64,000 nucleotides of DNA from CAVPLM01 sp963713545 (GTDB lineage Bacteria > Actinomycetota > Thermoleophilia > RBG-16-64-13), in contig CAVQME010000010.1 of the NCBI GenBank assembly GCA_963713545.1, positions 248,001 through 312,000 of the forward strand. Direction: 5' to 3'. Below the pieces are notes generated by a model. It searched no databases, was not told the DNA's origin, and saw nothing but the letters and a program-made list of their open reading frames with translations. Shown here piece after piece: positions 33,112-41,968 of this stretch. Position 1 is the first letter of the stretch; every line of letters begins with the position of its first letter. The position numbers and the translations under genes are program-made.

Positions 33112-34161
33112 ATGCGCCGGTTGTCGTTAGTCTTTCTAGTTGTCACCGCCCTCCTCATCGTGCTCGGTACCACCGCCTGCGGCGGAGCCGCCGGGACGGC
33201 CGGGGTGTCCCCGGCCGAGCAGTCCGACCTGTCCCCTGAGGCCATACTCACGGCGGCCGTCGCCGCATCCGAGGAGATGAAGAGCGCTCAAGGCAGCTTC
33301 GAGTTCAACATGTCGTTCGACGTCGACACCAGCCAGTTGCCCGAGGAAGCCCTGGCGATGATCGACCAGCCCATGACCGTCGCCGGCACCTTCGCGTACG
33401 GCAGCGAACCACAGGCGGCCGAGTTCGCCGTCTCCGCCGACCTGGCCGGCCAGGCCATGAATATGGGGATGAAGCTGCTTGAGGAGAAGGCCTGGCTTCG
33501 CTACCTGGACCAGTGGTACGAAGCGCCTGCGGAGATGACTGAATTCATGGGCGACCCCGCCGCGCAGGAGACCCAGGTTGCCGAGCTTCAGAAGATGTTG
33601 ACCGACGCGGGCATCGACCCGATGACCTGGATGAAGGACCTGCGCCTGGTCGGCGAAGAATCGCTCGACGGTGTAGCCGTCTATCACCTGGCCGCATCGC
33701 CGGATATGGCCAAGATCATGACCGACCTGATCACGCTCATGCAGAGCGAGCAGTTCATGGGTCTCCTCGATCCGACGGGCTCCACGAGCGGTCTCATGGG
33801 CGAGGGCATGGGGCTGCCCGGCACGGAAGAATTGCAGGAGATGCAGGCGCAACTGACCTCGATGTTCCAGAATCTAACGGCCGACCTTTGGGTCGCCAAA
33901 GATGACTCGATGCTGCGGAAGGCCGCCATCGCGGCGAGCATGGTGCCCCCCGCCGGTGAGGACGCTCAGGGTCTGAACGCGATAAACATCGCGGCCACCA
34001 TGCTGTTCCAGACCGTGAACCAGCCCGTGACGGTGGATCCGCCCGCTTCAGCTCTGCCCTGGTCCGAATTCGAGAAGGCCATGCAGGAAGGACTAGGGAT
34101 GTTCGGGGGCATGTTCTCAGGCGCCCTCGGGGGCACAGGCGCAGCGACCGGTACCTACTAG
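33112..34161 (+). CDS. Lipoprotein of the LolA/LppX-like fold (hypothetical)
   Basis: 349 residues from the ATG at 33112 with AGAAGGAG upstream. The signal RLSLVFLVVTALLIVLGTTACGG ends in a lipobox (TTAC, Cys at about residue 22). The mature part (AILTAAVAASEEMKSAQGSF, MTVAGTFAYGSEPQAAEF, KAWLRYLDQWYEAP) resembles LppX/LprG and DUF6612 lipoproteins, which have a half-barrel that binds lipids. A long Met/Gly-rich C-terminus follows. Function in lipid carriage is possible but inferred from fold-like features only. Confidence 0.7.
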   Translation: MRRLSLVFLVVTALLIVLGTTACGGAAGTAGVSPAEQSDLSPEAILTAAVAASEEMKSAQGSFEFNMSFDVDTSQLPEEALAMIDQPMTVAGTFAYGSEPQAAEFAVSADLAGQAMNMGMKLLEEKAWLRYLDQWYEAPAEMTEFMGDPAAQETQVAELQKMLTDAGIDPMTWMKDLRLVGEESLDGVAVYHLAASPDMAKIMTDLITLMQSEQFMGLLDPTGSTSGLMGEGMGLPGTEELQEMQAQLTSMFQNLTADLWVAKDDSMLRKAAIAASMVPPAGEDAQGLNAINIAATMLFQTVNQPVTVDPPASALPWSEFEKAMQEGLGMFGGMFSGALGGTGAATGTY

Positions 34162-34190
34162 CAGGCGCTTCGCCTCGACAACACTGACTT

Positions 34191-34223
34191 GTAGCGGCCA
34201 CGGCTCTCAGCCGTGGCCGCTAC
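34191..34223. terminator. Bidirectional terminator between convergent genes
   Basis: Perfect 15-base stem GTAGCGGCCACGGCT (34191-34205) with AGCCGTGGCCGCTAC (34209-34223) and a 3-base loop, between the lipoprotein gene (+) and the DUF4239 gene (-), abutting the latter's stop codon. Confidence 0.75.
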
Positions 34224-35063
34224 TTACTGCAGCGACAGTCCTCGCGCGATCAGGTCTCTTACTTCCTCGATGCTCTGCTGACCCACGGTCACGACGCCTC
34301 TGAAAGGTCTGTCGAAATCCAGGATGATGAAGATCACCGCTGCCACCACCAGCGCGACCACCACCTCCGCGACGAACGACCGGCCCCCGCTGACCCCGGA
34401 AGCGTAGCCCGTGATCCCCATCATCGAAAGCGCGACCACGAAGATCAGATAGATCACCTGCTCGGGCACGTGGTTGCGCAGGCCGGCCTCCCGTCGCGCG
34501 GCCGAGTCGATCATCTCGTTGAGCGCCTCCAGGTAGATACTGTAAGTCGTGGCTCGTATGTCCAGTTCCGACGCAGACACACCCAACGACCACAGTTGCT
34601 GCTGCAACTCGGCCGCCTTCTCCCGCCAGAGGGAGGCCTCGCTCAGATACCGCTCGGGACTGGCAAGCTGGAGGCGGATGTCGACATACTCGGCAAAAGC
34701 GGCTACCGACCGGGTCCTCTGCGGCTCCGGCAGCAGGTCCGTCCTCAGGTACGCGGTACCGATTGCGTTCGCCTCATCGATCACCGCCAACTTGCGGGAT
34801 TCGAAACGGCCGACCGACATCGAGACGGTGAAGGCGAGCAGAAGGCCGAGCAGAGCGGCTATGGCCGCCTGGGCCGCGCCGAGATGATCCTTCTTGTATT
34901 TAGCCCGGGCAGTCCCCTCAGCGTCGCCCGCAGGCTCACCCCTCGCGGCGGCATGTCGCTTGCCCAGCCGATAGCCTCCCTCAGCCACGAGGAAGCACAC
35001 CGCGAAAATGACAACGGCGATGATCCAGGCCGGCACGCTGAACAGGAGCCCGAACTCTCTCAT
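34224..35063 (-). CDS. Bestrophin-like membrane protein (DUF4239)
   Basis: 279 residues with two N-terminal membrane segments (VPAWIIAVVIFAVCFLVAEGGY; AAIAALLGLLLAFTVSM) and two near the C-terminus (VIYLIFVVALSMMGITGYASG; VAEVVVALVVAAVIFIILDFDRPF, read in parts). Signatures GRFESRKLAVIDEANAIGTAYLR and LDFDRPFRG are those of DUF4239 proteins, distant relatives of bestrophin channels. An ion-channel role is conceivable but not shown. Monocistronic. Confidence 0.85.
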   Translation of the reverse strand: MREFGLLFSVPAWIIAVVIFAVCFLVAEGGYRLGKRHAAARGEPAGDAEGTARAKYKKDHLGAAQAAIAALLGLLLAFTVSMSVGRFESRKLAVIDEANAIGTAYLRTDLLPEPQRTRSVAAFAEYVDIRLQLASPERYLSEASLWREKAAELQQQLWSLGVSASELDIRATTYSIYLEALNEMIDSAARREAGLRNHVPEQVIYLIFVVALSMMGITGYASGVSGGRSFVAEVVVALVVAAVIFIILDFDRPFRGVVTVGQQSIEEVRDLIARGLSLQ

Positions 35064-35188
35064 GCCTGACAGTCTACTGGAGGATGGACCCCGCCCGCAA
35101 CGACTACCTCAAGACCTGCAGGGCGCCGACGGGTCGTACGGAAGACGAATGCCCCTCCGAGTGCTCGGTGTCCCGGTCTCCGAACGAC

Positions 35189-35224
35189 GAGAAGCCCGCC
35201 GCCCTTTTGGGGCGCGGGCTTCTC
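35189..35224 (-). terminator. Hairpin downstream of the small lipoprotein gene
   Basis: GAGAAGCCCGC pairs with GCGGGCTTCTC (11 bases, continued by an inner GC stem around TTTT). It lies 69 bases after the stop of the 35293-35433 gene. Confidence 0.55.
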
Positions 35225-35292
35225 GCGGAGAGGCGCCGGCACTGCGAGTCGCGCGCCGGTCGAGCCTGTTCAGAGCCACCCCAGTATCGGCC

Positions 35293-35433
35293 TCAGTCGA
35301 TCGGGATCAGCCACGTGTGCTCTATCGGCGCCGGGCCCTGCCAGCCCTTCACCGTGGGTTCCGTCGATGCGGTCGAGCACGCGACCGCCAACGCGAACAC
35401 CGCCAGAATCATGATCGTCCCTATGGTTTTCAT
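35293..35433 (-). CDS. Very small lipoprotein (46 residues)
   Basis: An ATG at 35433 with a GAGAGGAGAG ribosome site opens a 46-residue protein: MKTIGTIMILAVFALAVACS is a lipoprotein signal with lipobox AVAC. The mature peptide is only about 28 residues (STASTEPTVKGWQGPAPIEH and a short tail). It is followed by a hairpin at 35189-35224. No family is recognised. The complete signal, ribosome site and terminator argue for a real gene. Confidence 0.6.
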   Translation of the reverse strand: MKTIGTIMILAVFALAVACSTASTEPTVKGWQGPAPIEHTWLIPID

Positions 35434-35706
35434 GGCGCTCTCCTCTCCGCTTCGCCCCGCCCGGCGGGCTCTCCCTGAGATCCCGCGCAGGCTTCCGATA
35501 TCTCCATTGTGGGCGCGAGATATCAAGATTAAGACAAGAAACGGTCAAGTTTTGCTCTGGTCGGTCGCCGACTTCGCGTGGGCCCTGACCGGTCCCGTCC
35601 GCGGCCCCGGCAGTCCCTGCTTGCGCCCCTCTCTCGGGGGGAACCACCGGCGAGATGTCGCTGTCTTACGCGCACGACCTGGCGTCCCGGCGAGTGGGGG
35701 TGCACT

Positions 35707-37133
35707 ATGAGAGCGATGCCGCGTCCATATCGGCCCGCCGCGCTGGCGGTCCTGCTTCTTGCCATGGGGGTGATGCTTATGCTAACGGCCTGCGGTGCCG
35801 CCGATCCCGGCGACGCCGGCGCTGACGGTAGTCCGACTTCCACCACGTCGGACGTGTCAACGTCGACGACCGGACACCGACGGGACAGACCGAGACAGAT
35901 GGCGTGGTCCTGGCCAGGTCCGACCTCGTGCGAGCCGCTCCGGCTGCTACCCAGGAGGACATCCTTTCCGCCGCGGCTTCGCTGCAAGAGTTCGGCGTCG
36001 ACCTGTACGGATCGCTGGCCCAGGCCTCGGGCGACGCAAACCTCGTCTTCTCCCCGGCCAGTATCGTCACAGCCCTGGCCATGGCGTATGCCGGGGCGGC
36101 GGGGACCACGGCCCAAGAGATGGCAGCCACGCTTCACTTCACCCTGGAGGGCGATACGCTCCACCAGGCGTTCAACTCGCTCGATGCCGCTCTCGAATCC
36201 AGGAGTTGGCAGGGTAAGGACCCGGAGGGCAAGGACCAGGGCGTGCTGGTGAAGACGGCCAACAGCCTGTGGGGACAAAAGGGCACCGTCTTCGAGCAGC
36301 TCTTCCTCGACACACTGGCTGCCGACTACGGAGCGGGTATGCGCCTCGTCGACTACATGACGGCGGCCGAGGACGCACGCGAAGCGATAAACGAATGGGT
36401 GGCTTCGGAGACAGAGGACAAGATCACCGACCTCATCCCTGAGGGCGCCCTCGACACCCTGACTCGCCTGGTGCTGGTCAACGCCGTCTACCTGGACGCC
36501 ACCTGGGCGTCCCAGTTCGATCCGGCACTGACCAGGGACGGGCAGTTCACCACCTTGACCGGTGACGCGGTCACAGCCGACATGATGTTCCAGTCTTCGT
36601 CGCTTCCTTACGCAGCCGGCGACGGCTGGCAAGCGGTGGAACTACCCTACCTGCGCGACGACCCGTCCCAGGGCGGACTGTCCATGCTGGTGATCGTGCC
36701 CGAAGCAGGCAGCTTCTCCGAGGTCGAGAGTCGGCTGAGCAGCGGGCTGATAGACGAGGCGGTGGGGCGGTTGGCCACCGGGCCCGAGGTGAACCTGACG
36801 ATGCCCAAGTTCGAATTCCGCACCCAGGCCTCTCTCAGCACCGTCTTGACCGCACTCGGCATGCAAAGCGCCTTCGACCCGGGGGCAGCCGACTTCTCGG
36901 GCATGACCACGCAGGAAGAGCTCTACATAAGCGAGGTCGTCCACGAGGCCTACATAGCCGTAGACGAAGAAGGCACGGAAGCCGCCGCCGCGACTGCAGT
37001 CATCATGAGAGCCACGGCGGCGCCCATGGAGACGGTGGAGCTGACGATCGACCGTCCTTTCCTCTTCGCGCTACGCGACGGGGAGACGGGGGCGCTACTC
37101 TTCCTTGGACGGGTGACCGACCCGACGGCGTGA
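35707..37133 (+). pseudogene. Lipoprotein serpin (serine protease inhibitor) with a frameshift in the linker
   Basis: From the ATG at 35707 a lipoprotein signal (AALAVLLLAMGVMLMLTACG, lipobox LTAC) and a Ser/Thr linker are read in one frame. The serpin body continues in the frame that holds LARSDLVRAAPAATQEDILS at about 35904 and runs to 37133. One missing base near 35873 joins them. The body is a complete serpin: NLVFSPASIVTALAMAYAGA, NAVYLDATW, and the reactive loop hinge DEEGTEAAAATAV expected of an inhibitory serpin, followed by RPFLFALRD. P1 is predicted near the Thr of IMRATAAP. A strand flip, an assembly error or an internal start (GTG 35904) could explain the break; the last would give a cytosolic form. 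Confidence 0.85.
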
Positions 37134-37163
37134 ACCTGCGAACTCGCCGCTAGATCGTATGGG

Positions 37164-37197
37164 GCCCCGGGTGAGGCGTGGAAGCCTCACCCGGGGC
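37164..37197. terminator. Bidirectional terminator between serpin and CocE/NonD genes
   Basis: Perfect 14-base arms GCCCCGGGTGAGGC (37164-37177) and GCCTCACCCGGGGC (37184-37197), 6-base loop, followed by TCGTTCTCG. It separates convergent genes. Confidence 0.75.
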
Positions 37198-37206
37198 TCG
37201 TTCTCG

Positions 37207-38973
37207 TCACTTCAGTGGGATCACCGGCAGCAGCAGGTGCGACGGGTATTCGGCGTTGTGATAGACGCTATGGGTCACGGTCTTGCTGCTGCAGACGTGG
37301 TTGCCTATGTACTCGATGTTGCTCAGCCCGGCGGTCCCCGTAGGCACGTCCAGGCTCATGATGTCCACGCAGATGCGGTGCCCACGCAGGAACAGGTTGG
37401 ACGTGGAGAGGATCTCGATCTGGTACTCGTTGATCTCTCCCGGCACCACGGGCTGCTGAGCTTCGCGAGTCAGCATGTGGAATGGAGCCCATGGCTTGCT
37501 CCGCTTCGGATCCAGCGCCCGGTGCGAGGCCTTGAGCCAGCCACGGGTCAGCTCTCGCTCCGGTAGATCGGCGGGCACGAAGCGCTCGTTTTCACGCTGA
37601 GTGCGCACCGAGACGTCGGGGCCCACATCTGAGAGGGCGATGATCCAGTTGGTGTCGTCCTGGTCGAGGGATGCGTGGATGGTCAGCGAGCAGGGACCCA
37701 CGACCAGGAGGTCGTCCGGCAGTGGATCCGTCATGTAACGGAGCCGCTCCACCTTCATGGTCTTCTTCAGCGGCATTTGGGCAAAGACGTCTGGATCCGG
37801 GTTGTAGCTCTGGGTCTTGTCGGGCGGCAGGGCTTCCTCGGTGGTCAACCGCTCCCAGCTGTCCAGGTAGAATTTGGTCCACTGGGTCTCCGGCACCGGC
37901 CAGTCCGTATAGGCGCGCCACTTGTTCTCGCCCATGACCCACACCTTGACCGCCGGGTCGTCGGGTACGCCGTTGTCGATCCCTTTCAGGTAGTAGTCGT
38001 ACCAGCGGAGGATGTCGTCGTGCAAGGTGTGGAAGGGACGCTCGGCATGCGCAGGCCCATTGAACACCAAACGCTTCTTGGGTGAGTTCTTGGCGTTGAT
38101 GAACCAGTGCTGGGCGCCCTGCCAGTGCATCTTGTAGGTGTAGGCGTAGGCGCCCGAGCCGCACACGAAGGGGATTTTGACTTTCTGGAAGTCCTCTTCA
38201 CTCTTCTCGAGGAGCTCCGGATAGTCGTACGGGTCGATGAGGGTCCAGAAGGTCATGCCGCTACGCTGTCCCTTCTGAGTGAGGATGTTCCACAGATGGG
38301 CGTACATCCTGTAGTCAGGATTGTTCATGGCCCATTCCCACTTCTCCTCCGCCTCGGGAGGAAGCGGGCCCGGCCGGCCGCAGGGCTCGTGCACGCAGCT
38401 GAACATGCCCAGGAGATACGGCATCATCTGGAAGACGCCGCCCGGGTGGAACTCGCGCCAGCTCCACATTCCGCTGTAGCCGCCCATAGAGTCATATGGG
38501 TAGATGGCCTTAAGGGCTGGGTGACCCTGCACCGCCGCCCTGAACTGCTCCCCCCCGTAAGCAGAGATGCCCATCATGCCCACGTTGCCGTCGCACCAGG
38601 GCTGCTGGGAGATCCACTCGATCATGTCGTAATGATCGGTGTCGTTCTTCTCGTCATAGTCGCCCTCAGACTTGCCCACTCCCCGAAGTTCGGTGATCAC
38701 GTGGGCGTAGCCGCTGGCGATGATGCGCTTGGTGTCGCCACCTTCGACCACGCCGTACCACAGAGAAGCGTAGGCCGGCTGAGGCGGCAGCGCTTCGGCG
38801 ATCTCGGGCCTTTGCAGGTCCTTGTTGTGCACCGCGCAGGTATAAAGCACCGGGTACGTGCCGGGGGCGTTCGGCCGGTAGACGTCCACCGCGAGGTGGA
38901 CCCCGTCCCGCATCTTAACCATGACATCACGCTCTTGGATCATGTTGTCGTACACCGGTTCGTTCAAAGCCAT
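37207..38973 (-). CDS. CocE/NonD-family alpha/beta hydrolase (copy 1)
   Basis: 588 residues of the S15/CocE family: N-terminal MVKMRDGVHLAVDVYRPNAPG, nucleophile elbow GMMGISAYGG (Ser within GxSxxG), and a C-terminal jelly-roll domain (ELTRGWLKASHRALDPKR, QIEILSTSNLFLRGHRICV). Such enzymes cleave esters or X-Pro peptides; no signal peptide is visible, so action is cytosolic. The paralogue at 55835-57577 shares the plan throughout. It diverges from the XdhC operon across 186 bases. Confidence 0.88.
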   Translation of the reverse strand: MALNEPVYDNMIQERDVMVKMRDGVHLAVDVYRPNAPGTYPVLYTCAVHNKDLQRPEIAEALPPQPAYASLWYGVVEGGDTKRIIASGYAHVITELRGVGKSEGDYDEKNDTDHYDMIEWISQQPWCDGNVGMMGISAYGGEQFRAAVQGHPALKAIYPYDSMGGYSGMWSWREFHPGGVFQMMPYLLGMFSCVHEPCGRPGPLPPEAEEKWEWAMNNPDYRMYAHLWNILTQKGQRSGMTFWTLIDPYDYPELLEKSEEDFQKVKIPFVCGSGAYAYTYKMHWQGAQHWFINAKNSPKKRLVFNGPAHAERPFHTLHDDILRWYDYYLKGIDNGVPDDPAVKVWVMGENKWRAYTDWPVPETQWTKFYLDSWERLTTEEALPPDKTQSYNPDPDVFAQMPLKKTMKVERLRYMTDPLPDDLLVVGPCSLTIHASLDQDDTNWIIALSDVGPDVSVRTQRENERFVPADLPERELTRGWLKASHRALDPKRSKPWAPFHMLTREAQQPVVPGEINEYQIEILSTSNLFLRGHRICVDIMSLDVPTGTAGLSNIEYIGNHVCSSKTVTHSVYHNAEYPSHLLLPVIPLK

Positions 38974-39159
38974 TTCGTCTCCAATCCCTGGATCTGAGCC
39001 GCTCGACTGAAAACCACTCTGGCCGCTACGGTATCACTCTCACAATGCCGGGGTAAGCCCGTTCGCCGGGACTGCACGGGGCCTGCCCAACTGATCGTCG
39101 TGGGCACCGATGGACGTACCGGCCGGTTTCGGGGTACTGTTCATTCCGGAGGTGCGGGA

Positions 39160-40194
39160 ATGAACATGGAAACAGCCAAGGCCGCCCTGTCTCTCGTCGA
39201 AGCCGGCGAGGACTTCGCGTGGGCGACCATCATCGACAGTCAAGGGTCGGCACCACGCCACGTGGCCACCTCTATGCTCGTCAGGACCGGCGGCTCTATC
39301 GTGGGGACCATCGGCGGAGGTCCGCTGGAGGCCGCCGTCATCCGGGAGTCGTTGGTGGTACTGAGTTCCGCGAAGACTCGCTTGATGCCCTTCGACTCGG
39401 CCAGGCTCGGCATGGCGTGCGGCGGCGGGGGCCTTGTGTCGATCGAGTACGTCGATTCGAGCCGGCCGGCCACACTCGATCTGCATCGAGGCCTGCTGGA
39501 CCTCCTGGCCCGAGGCCGCAAGGGTTGGCTGGTGGCCGTGATCCAGGAGTCGAGGGAACCAGAGGCGACCGTGGCCAAGTGCTTGGTCGACTCGGAGGGT
39601 CTTGTCTACGGTGAGCCGGTCCTGCCCCCGAAGGCTCTCCAGGAACTGGCGCGGACAGGGGGAGCGCATGATCTGACCGGCCCCGACGAAGCCGCGAGGA
39701 TCTATGTGCAGCCGGTCGGTACGCAGGGCACGGCATACGTCTTCGGTGCGGGGCACTGCGGGGAGAAACTCGTGCCGGTGCTGAACTCCCTCGACTTCTT
39801 CACCGTGGTCATCGACGACAGGAGCGACTTCGCTAATCGGGAGCGCTTCCCCAGCGCGGATGGCATTGTGGTCCCCGAATCGTTCGATGGGGTCGTGGCG
39901 ACGCTCCCGATCGAAGAGGACAGCTACATCGTGATCGTCACCAGAGGGCACCTCCACGACAAGAGCGTTCTGCGGCAGGCTCTGACCACGCAGGCAGGCT
40001 ATATCGGCATGATGGGCAGCAAGAGGAAGGTGGCGGAGATCTTCCAGGCTCTGAGGGAGGAGGGGTTCTCGTCCCAGGAGCTCGAACGGGTGTATGCACC
40101 GATCGGTCTTTCCATCGGGGCGGAGACGCCGGAGGAGATCGCCATCAGCATCGCCGGGGAGCTGATCCAGGTGAGGGCAGCCGAGCGCAGATGA
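39160..40194 (+). CDS. XdhC/CoxI-family molybdenum hydroxylase maturation protein
   Basis: 344 residues from the ATG at 39160 with GGAGG upstream. The N-terminal XdhC domain has DSQGSAPRHVATSMLVR and GTIGGGPLEAAVI; the C-terminal Rossmann domain has YVFGAGHCGEKLVPVL and YIGMMGSKRKVAEIF. XdhC proteins bind and sulfurate molybdenum cofactor before insertion in xanthine dehydrogenase-type enzymes. It is the first gene of a three-gene operon with 4-base overlaps. No molybdenum hydroxylase structural genes lie in the window. Confidence 0.9.
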   Translation: MNMETAKAALSLVEAGEDFAWATIIDSQGSAPRHVATSMLVRTGGSIVGTIGGGPLEAAVIRESLVVLSSAKTRLMPFDSARLGMACGGGGLVSIEYVDSSRPATLDLHRGLLDLLARGRKGWLVAVIQESREPEATVAKCLVDSEGLVYGEPVLPPKALQELARTGGAHDLTGPDEAARIYVQPVGTQGTAYVFGAGHCGEKLVPVLNSLDFFTVVIDDRSDFANRERFPSADGIVVPESFDGVVATLPIEEDSYIVIVTRGHLHDKSVLRQALTTQAGYIGMMGSKRKVAEIFQALREEGFSSQELERVYAPIGLSIGAETPEEIAISIAGELIQVRAAERR

Positions 40195-41336
40195 GCTCCA
40201 CCGGCGGGATAGCCGTCATCGTCCTGGCGGCAGGGAAGTCCTCGCGCATGGGCACGAGCAAGTCCTTGCTGCAACTGGGGAATGTCACGGCGATCGAGCG
40301 GGTACTGGCGTCGGTGACCCAAGCAGCAGTCGATGACGTCGTCGTGGTGACCGGTCACGATCCCGACCGGATCGTCGCTATCATCGACAGGCTCCCGGTC
40401 CGCCGCGTCCATAACGCCGAGCATGAGTCCGGCATGTTCTCCTCTGTTCGCGCCGGAGTGCGGGCCCTCAGCCCCGGTACGGAAGCGTTGATGATCGTCC
40501 CGGCCGACTATCCCCTCATCGGAACCAGGGTGTTGGACGAGCTGATCGACGGTTTCCGCGAAGACGACCCCGGAGTACTGCACCCGGTATGCTGCGGCCA
40601 TCGTGGTCATCCCCCACTGATCTCCGGCCGCATTCAGGATGCCGTGTTGCGGATGGACAACGGAGCTACCCTGCGGGACTTCTTCTTGGAGCATCGTGAG
40701 GATGAGGTGGAGGTAGAGGTCGAGGACCTCTCGATCCTCATGGACATGGACACCGATGAGGACTACCAGAGACTGAGCCGGTTCGCCGGATTCAGAGACG
40801 CGACAAGCCCCGACCAACTGTCGTCGGACGATGCCCTTCATCTCTTGTCGCTGCTCGAGGTCCCCGACCGGCTCGTCCGGCACTGCATGGCCGTGGCCAC
40901 CGTCGGCGAGACGCTGGTGGAGACGCTCAGGCCTCGCCAGGCGGGCCTCGATGCCGGCCTGGTGCGGACCGCCGGCTTACTCCACGATATGGCCAAGGCC
41001 AGACCCAAGCACGCCGTGGTCGCTCAACACATACTCAGCAATCTCGGTCTGACCCGGCTGGGCGAGGTGGTAGGCGCCCACATGGTGCTGCCGCCCGAGC
41101 AGTTGCGGACTCTCGCCGTGACGGAGGAACAGGTGGTCTACCTGGCCGATAAGCTGGTGATCGACGACAGGGTCGCCGGCTTCACAGAGAGAGCCGCCCG
41201 CGCGCTATCCCGACCGGGCCAGGACGACGCGGCGCTGGAGGGAGTGAGAAGCAGGATGCGGACTGCTCAGATGATCCAGGAGAAGATAGAGACCATCCTC
41301 GAGCGTTCGCTGGACGAGGTGCTGGCACGAGCGTGA
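40191..41336 (+). CDS. MobA-like NTP transferase fused to an HD phosphohydrolase domain
   Basis: 381 residues. Residues 1-205 form a MobA/MocA-like nucleotidyltransferase: VIVLAAGKSSRMGTSKSLL, VVTGHDP, MIVPADYPLIGTRVL, HRGHPPLISGR. Residues about 215-381 form an HD domain (VRTAGLLHDMAKARPKH with the HD pair). This fusion is known as the DVU_1551-type transferase. The start ATG overlaps the XdhC stop (ATGA). The N-terminal half probably adds CMP to molybdopterin for the hydroxylase cofactor. The HD domain may remove or recycle a nucleotide; that is inference. Confidence 0.87.
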   Translation: MSSTGGIAVIVLAAGKSSRMGTSKSLLQLGNVTAIERVLASVTQAAVDDVVVVTGHDPDRIVAIIDRLPVRRVHNAEHESGMFSSVRAGVRALSPGTEALMIVPADYPLIGTRVLDELIDGFREDDPGVLHPVCCGHRGHPPLISGRIQDAVLRMDNGATLRDFFLEHREDEVEVEVEDLSILMDMDTDEDYQRLSRFAGFRDATSPDQLSSDDALHLLSLLEVPDRLVRHCMAVATVGETLVETLRPRQAGLDAGLVRTAGLLHDMAKARPKHAVVAQHILSNLGLTRLGEVVGAHMVLPPEQLRTLAVTEEQVVYLADKLVIDDRVAGFTERAARALSRPGQDDAALEGVRSRMRTAQMIQEKIETILERSLDEVLARA

Positions 41337-41968
41337 CCGTTGTCTATCTGATCCGGCATACCGAGCCCACCGTGCCCGACGATCGCCCTCGTTTCCTCGG
41401 ACAGGCTGACCCGCCTCTCAGCGCCTCCGGTATGGAGCACGCGAGGAGACTGGCGGAGTACCTTCGGGACGTGGCCTTCGACGCCGTCTATAGCAGCGAC
41501 CTAAAGCGGTCCATGACGATGGCGGCGCTCATCGCAGGTCCCGGCAGCGGGCCTATCCGACCGGACAGGCGGCTCCGAGAGATCGATACCGGCCTTTGGG
41601 AGGGACTCACGTTCGAGGAGGTCCGAAGCAGGTACCCGCTCGAATACAGGGAACGCGAACGCGACCTCATCGGCTATCCCTTCCCCGGCGGCGAGAGCTT
41701 CTGTGACCTGCGCGAGAGGGTCGTCCCGGTCTTCCTCGAGATCCTGGATGAGAGTCTTAAGAGAGGCACCCGGGCCGGCGGGACCGTCCTCGTTTCGGGT
41801 CACCGAGGGGTCAACCGGGTGGTGCTCTGTGAAGCCCTCGGTCTGCCGCTCGAGAGGCTCTTCTCCATCAAGCAGGACTATGGCTGTGCGAACGTGATCA
41901 GAGTCACGCGGCTGCCGGACGGCAGCCGCCGTTTCGACGTAAGCCCGCTGCCTACTTCGGGGTCTTGA
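41333..41968 (+). CDS. Histidine phosphatase (phosphoglycerate mutase superfamily)
   Basis: 211 residues from a GTG overlapping the upstream stop (GTGA). Motifs VYLIRHTEP (phosphorylated His), SSDLKRSMTMAALIA, LREIDTGLWEGLTFEEV and LVSGHRGVNRVV (second His). Third gene of the XdhC operon; the overlaps imply linked production. It may act on a phosphorylated cofactor intermediate, similar to CobC-type phosphatases, but the substrate is not shown. Its 3' end overlaps the convergent gene at 41952 by 17 bases. Confidence 0.87.
   Translation: MTVVYLIRHTEPTVPDDRPRFLGQADPPLSASGMEHARRLAEYLRDVAFDAVYSSDLKRSMTMAALIAGPGSGPIRPDRRLREIDTGLWEGLTFEEVRSRYPLEYRERERDLIGYPFPGGESFCDLRERVVPVFLEILDESLKRGTRAGGTVLVSGHRGVNRVVLCEALGLPLERLFSIKQDYGCANVIRVTRLPDGSRRFDVSPLPTSGS

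Noticed and set aside
35904..37133. Serpin body as a complete cytosolic gene starting at GTG 35904
   Set aside because: The GTG has no ribosome site, and a full lipoprotein signal with ribosome site lies directly upstream one base out of frame, so the frameshift explanation is preferred.
41908..41927. Perfect hairpin CGGCTGCC-N4-GGCAGCCG as terminator for the XdhC operon
   Set aside because: It lies inside the phosphatase gene, upstream of its stop, and encodes normal residues (RLPDGSRR), so it is not a simple terminator.
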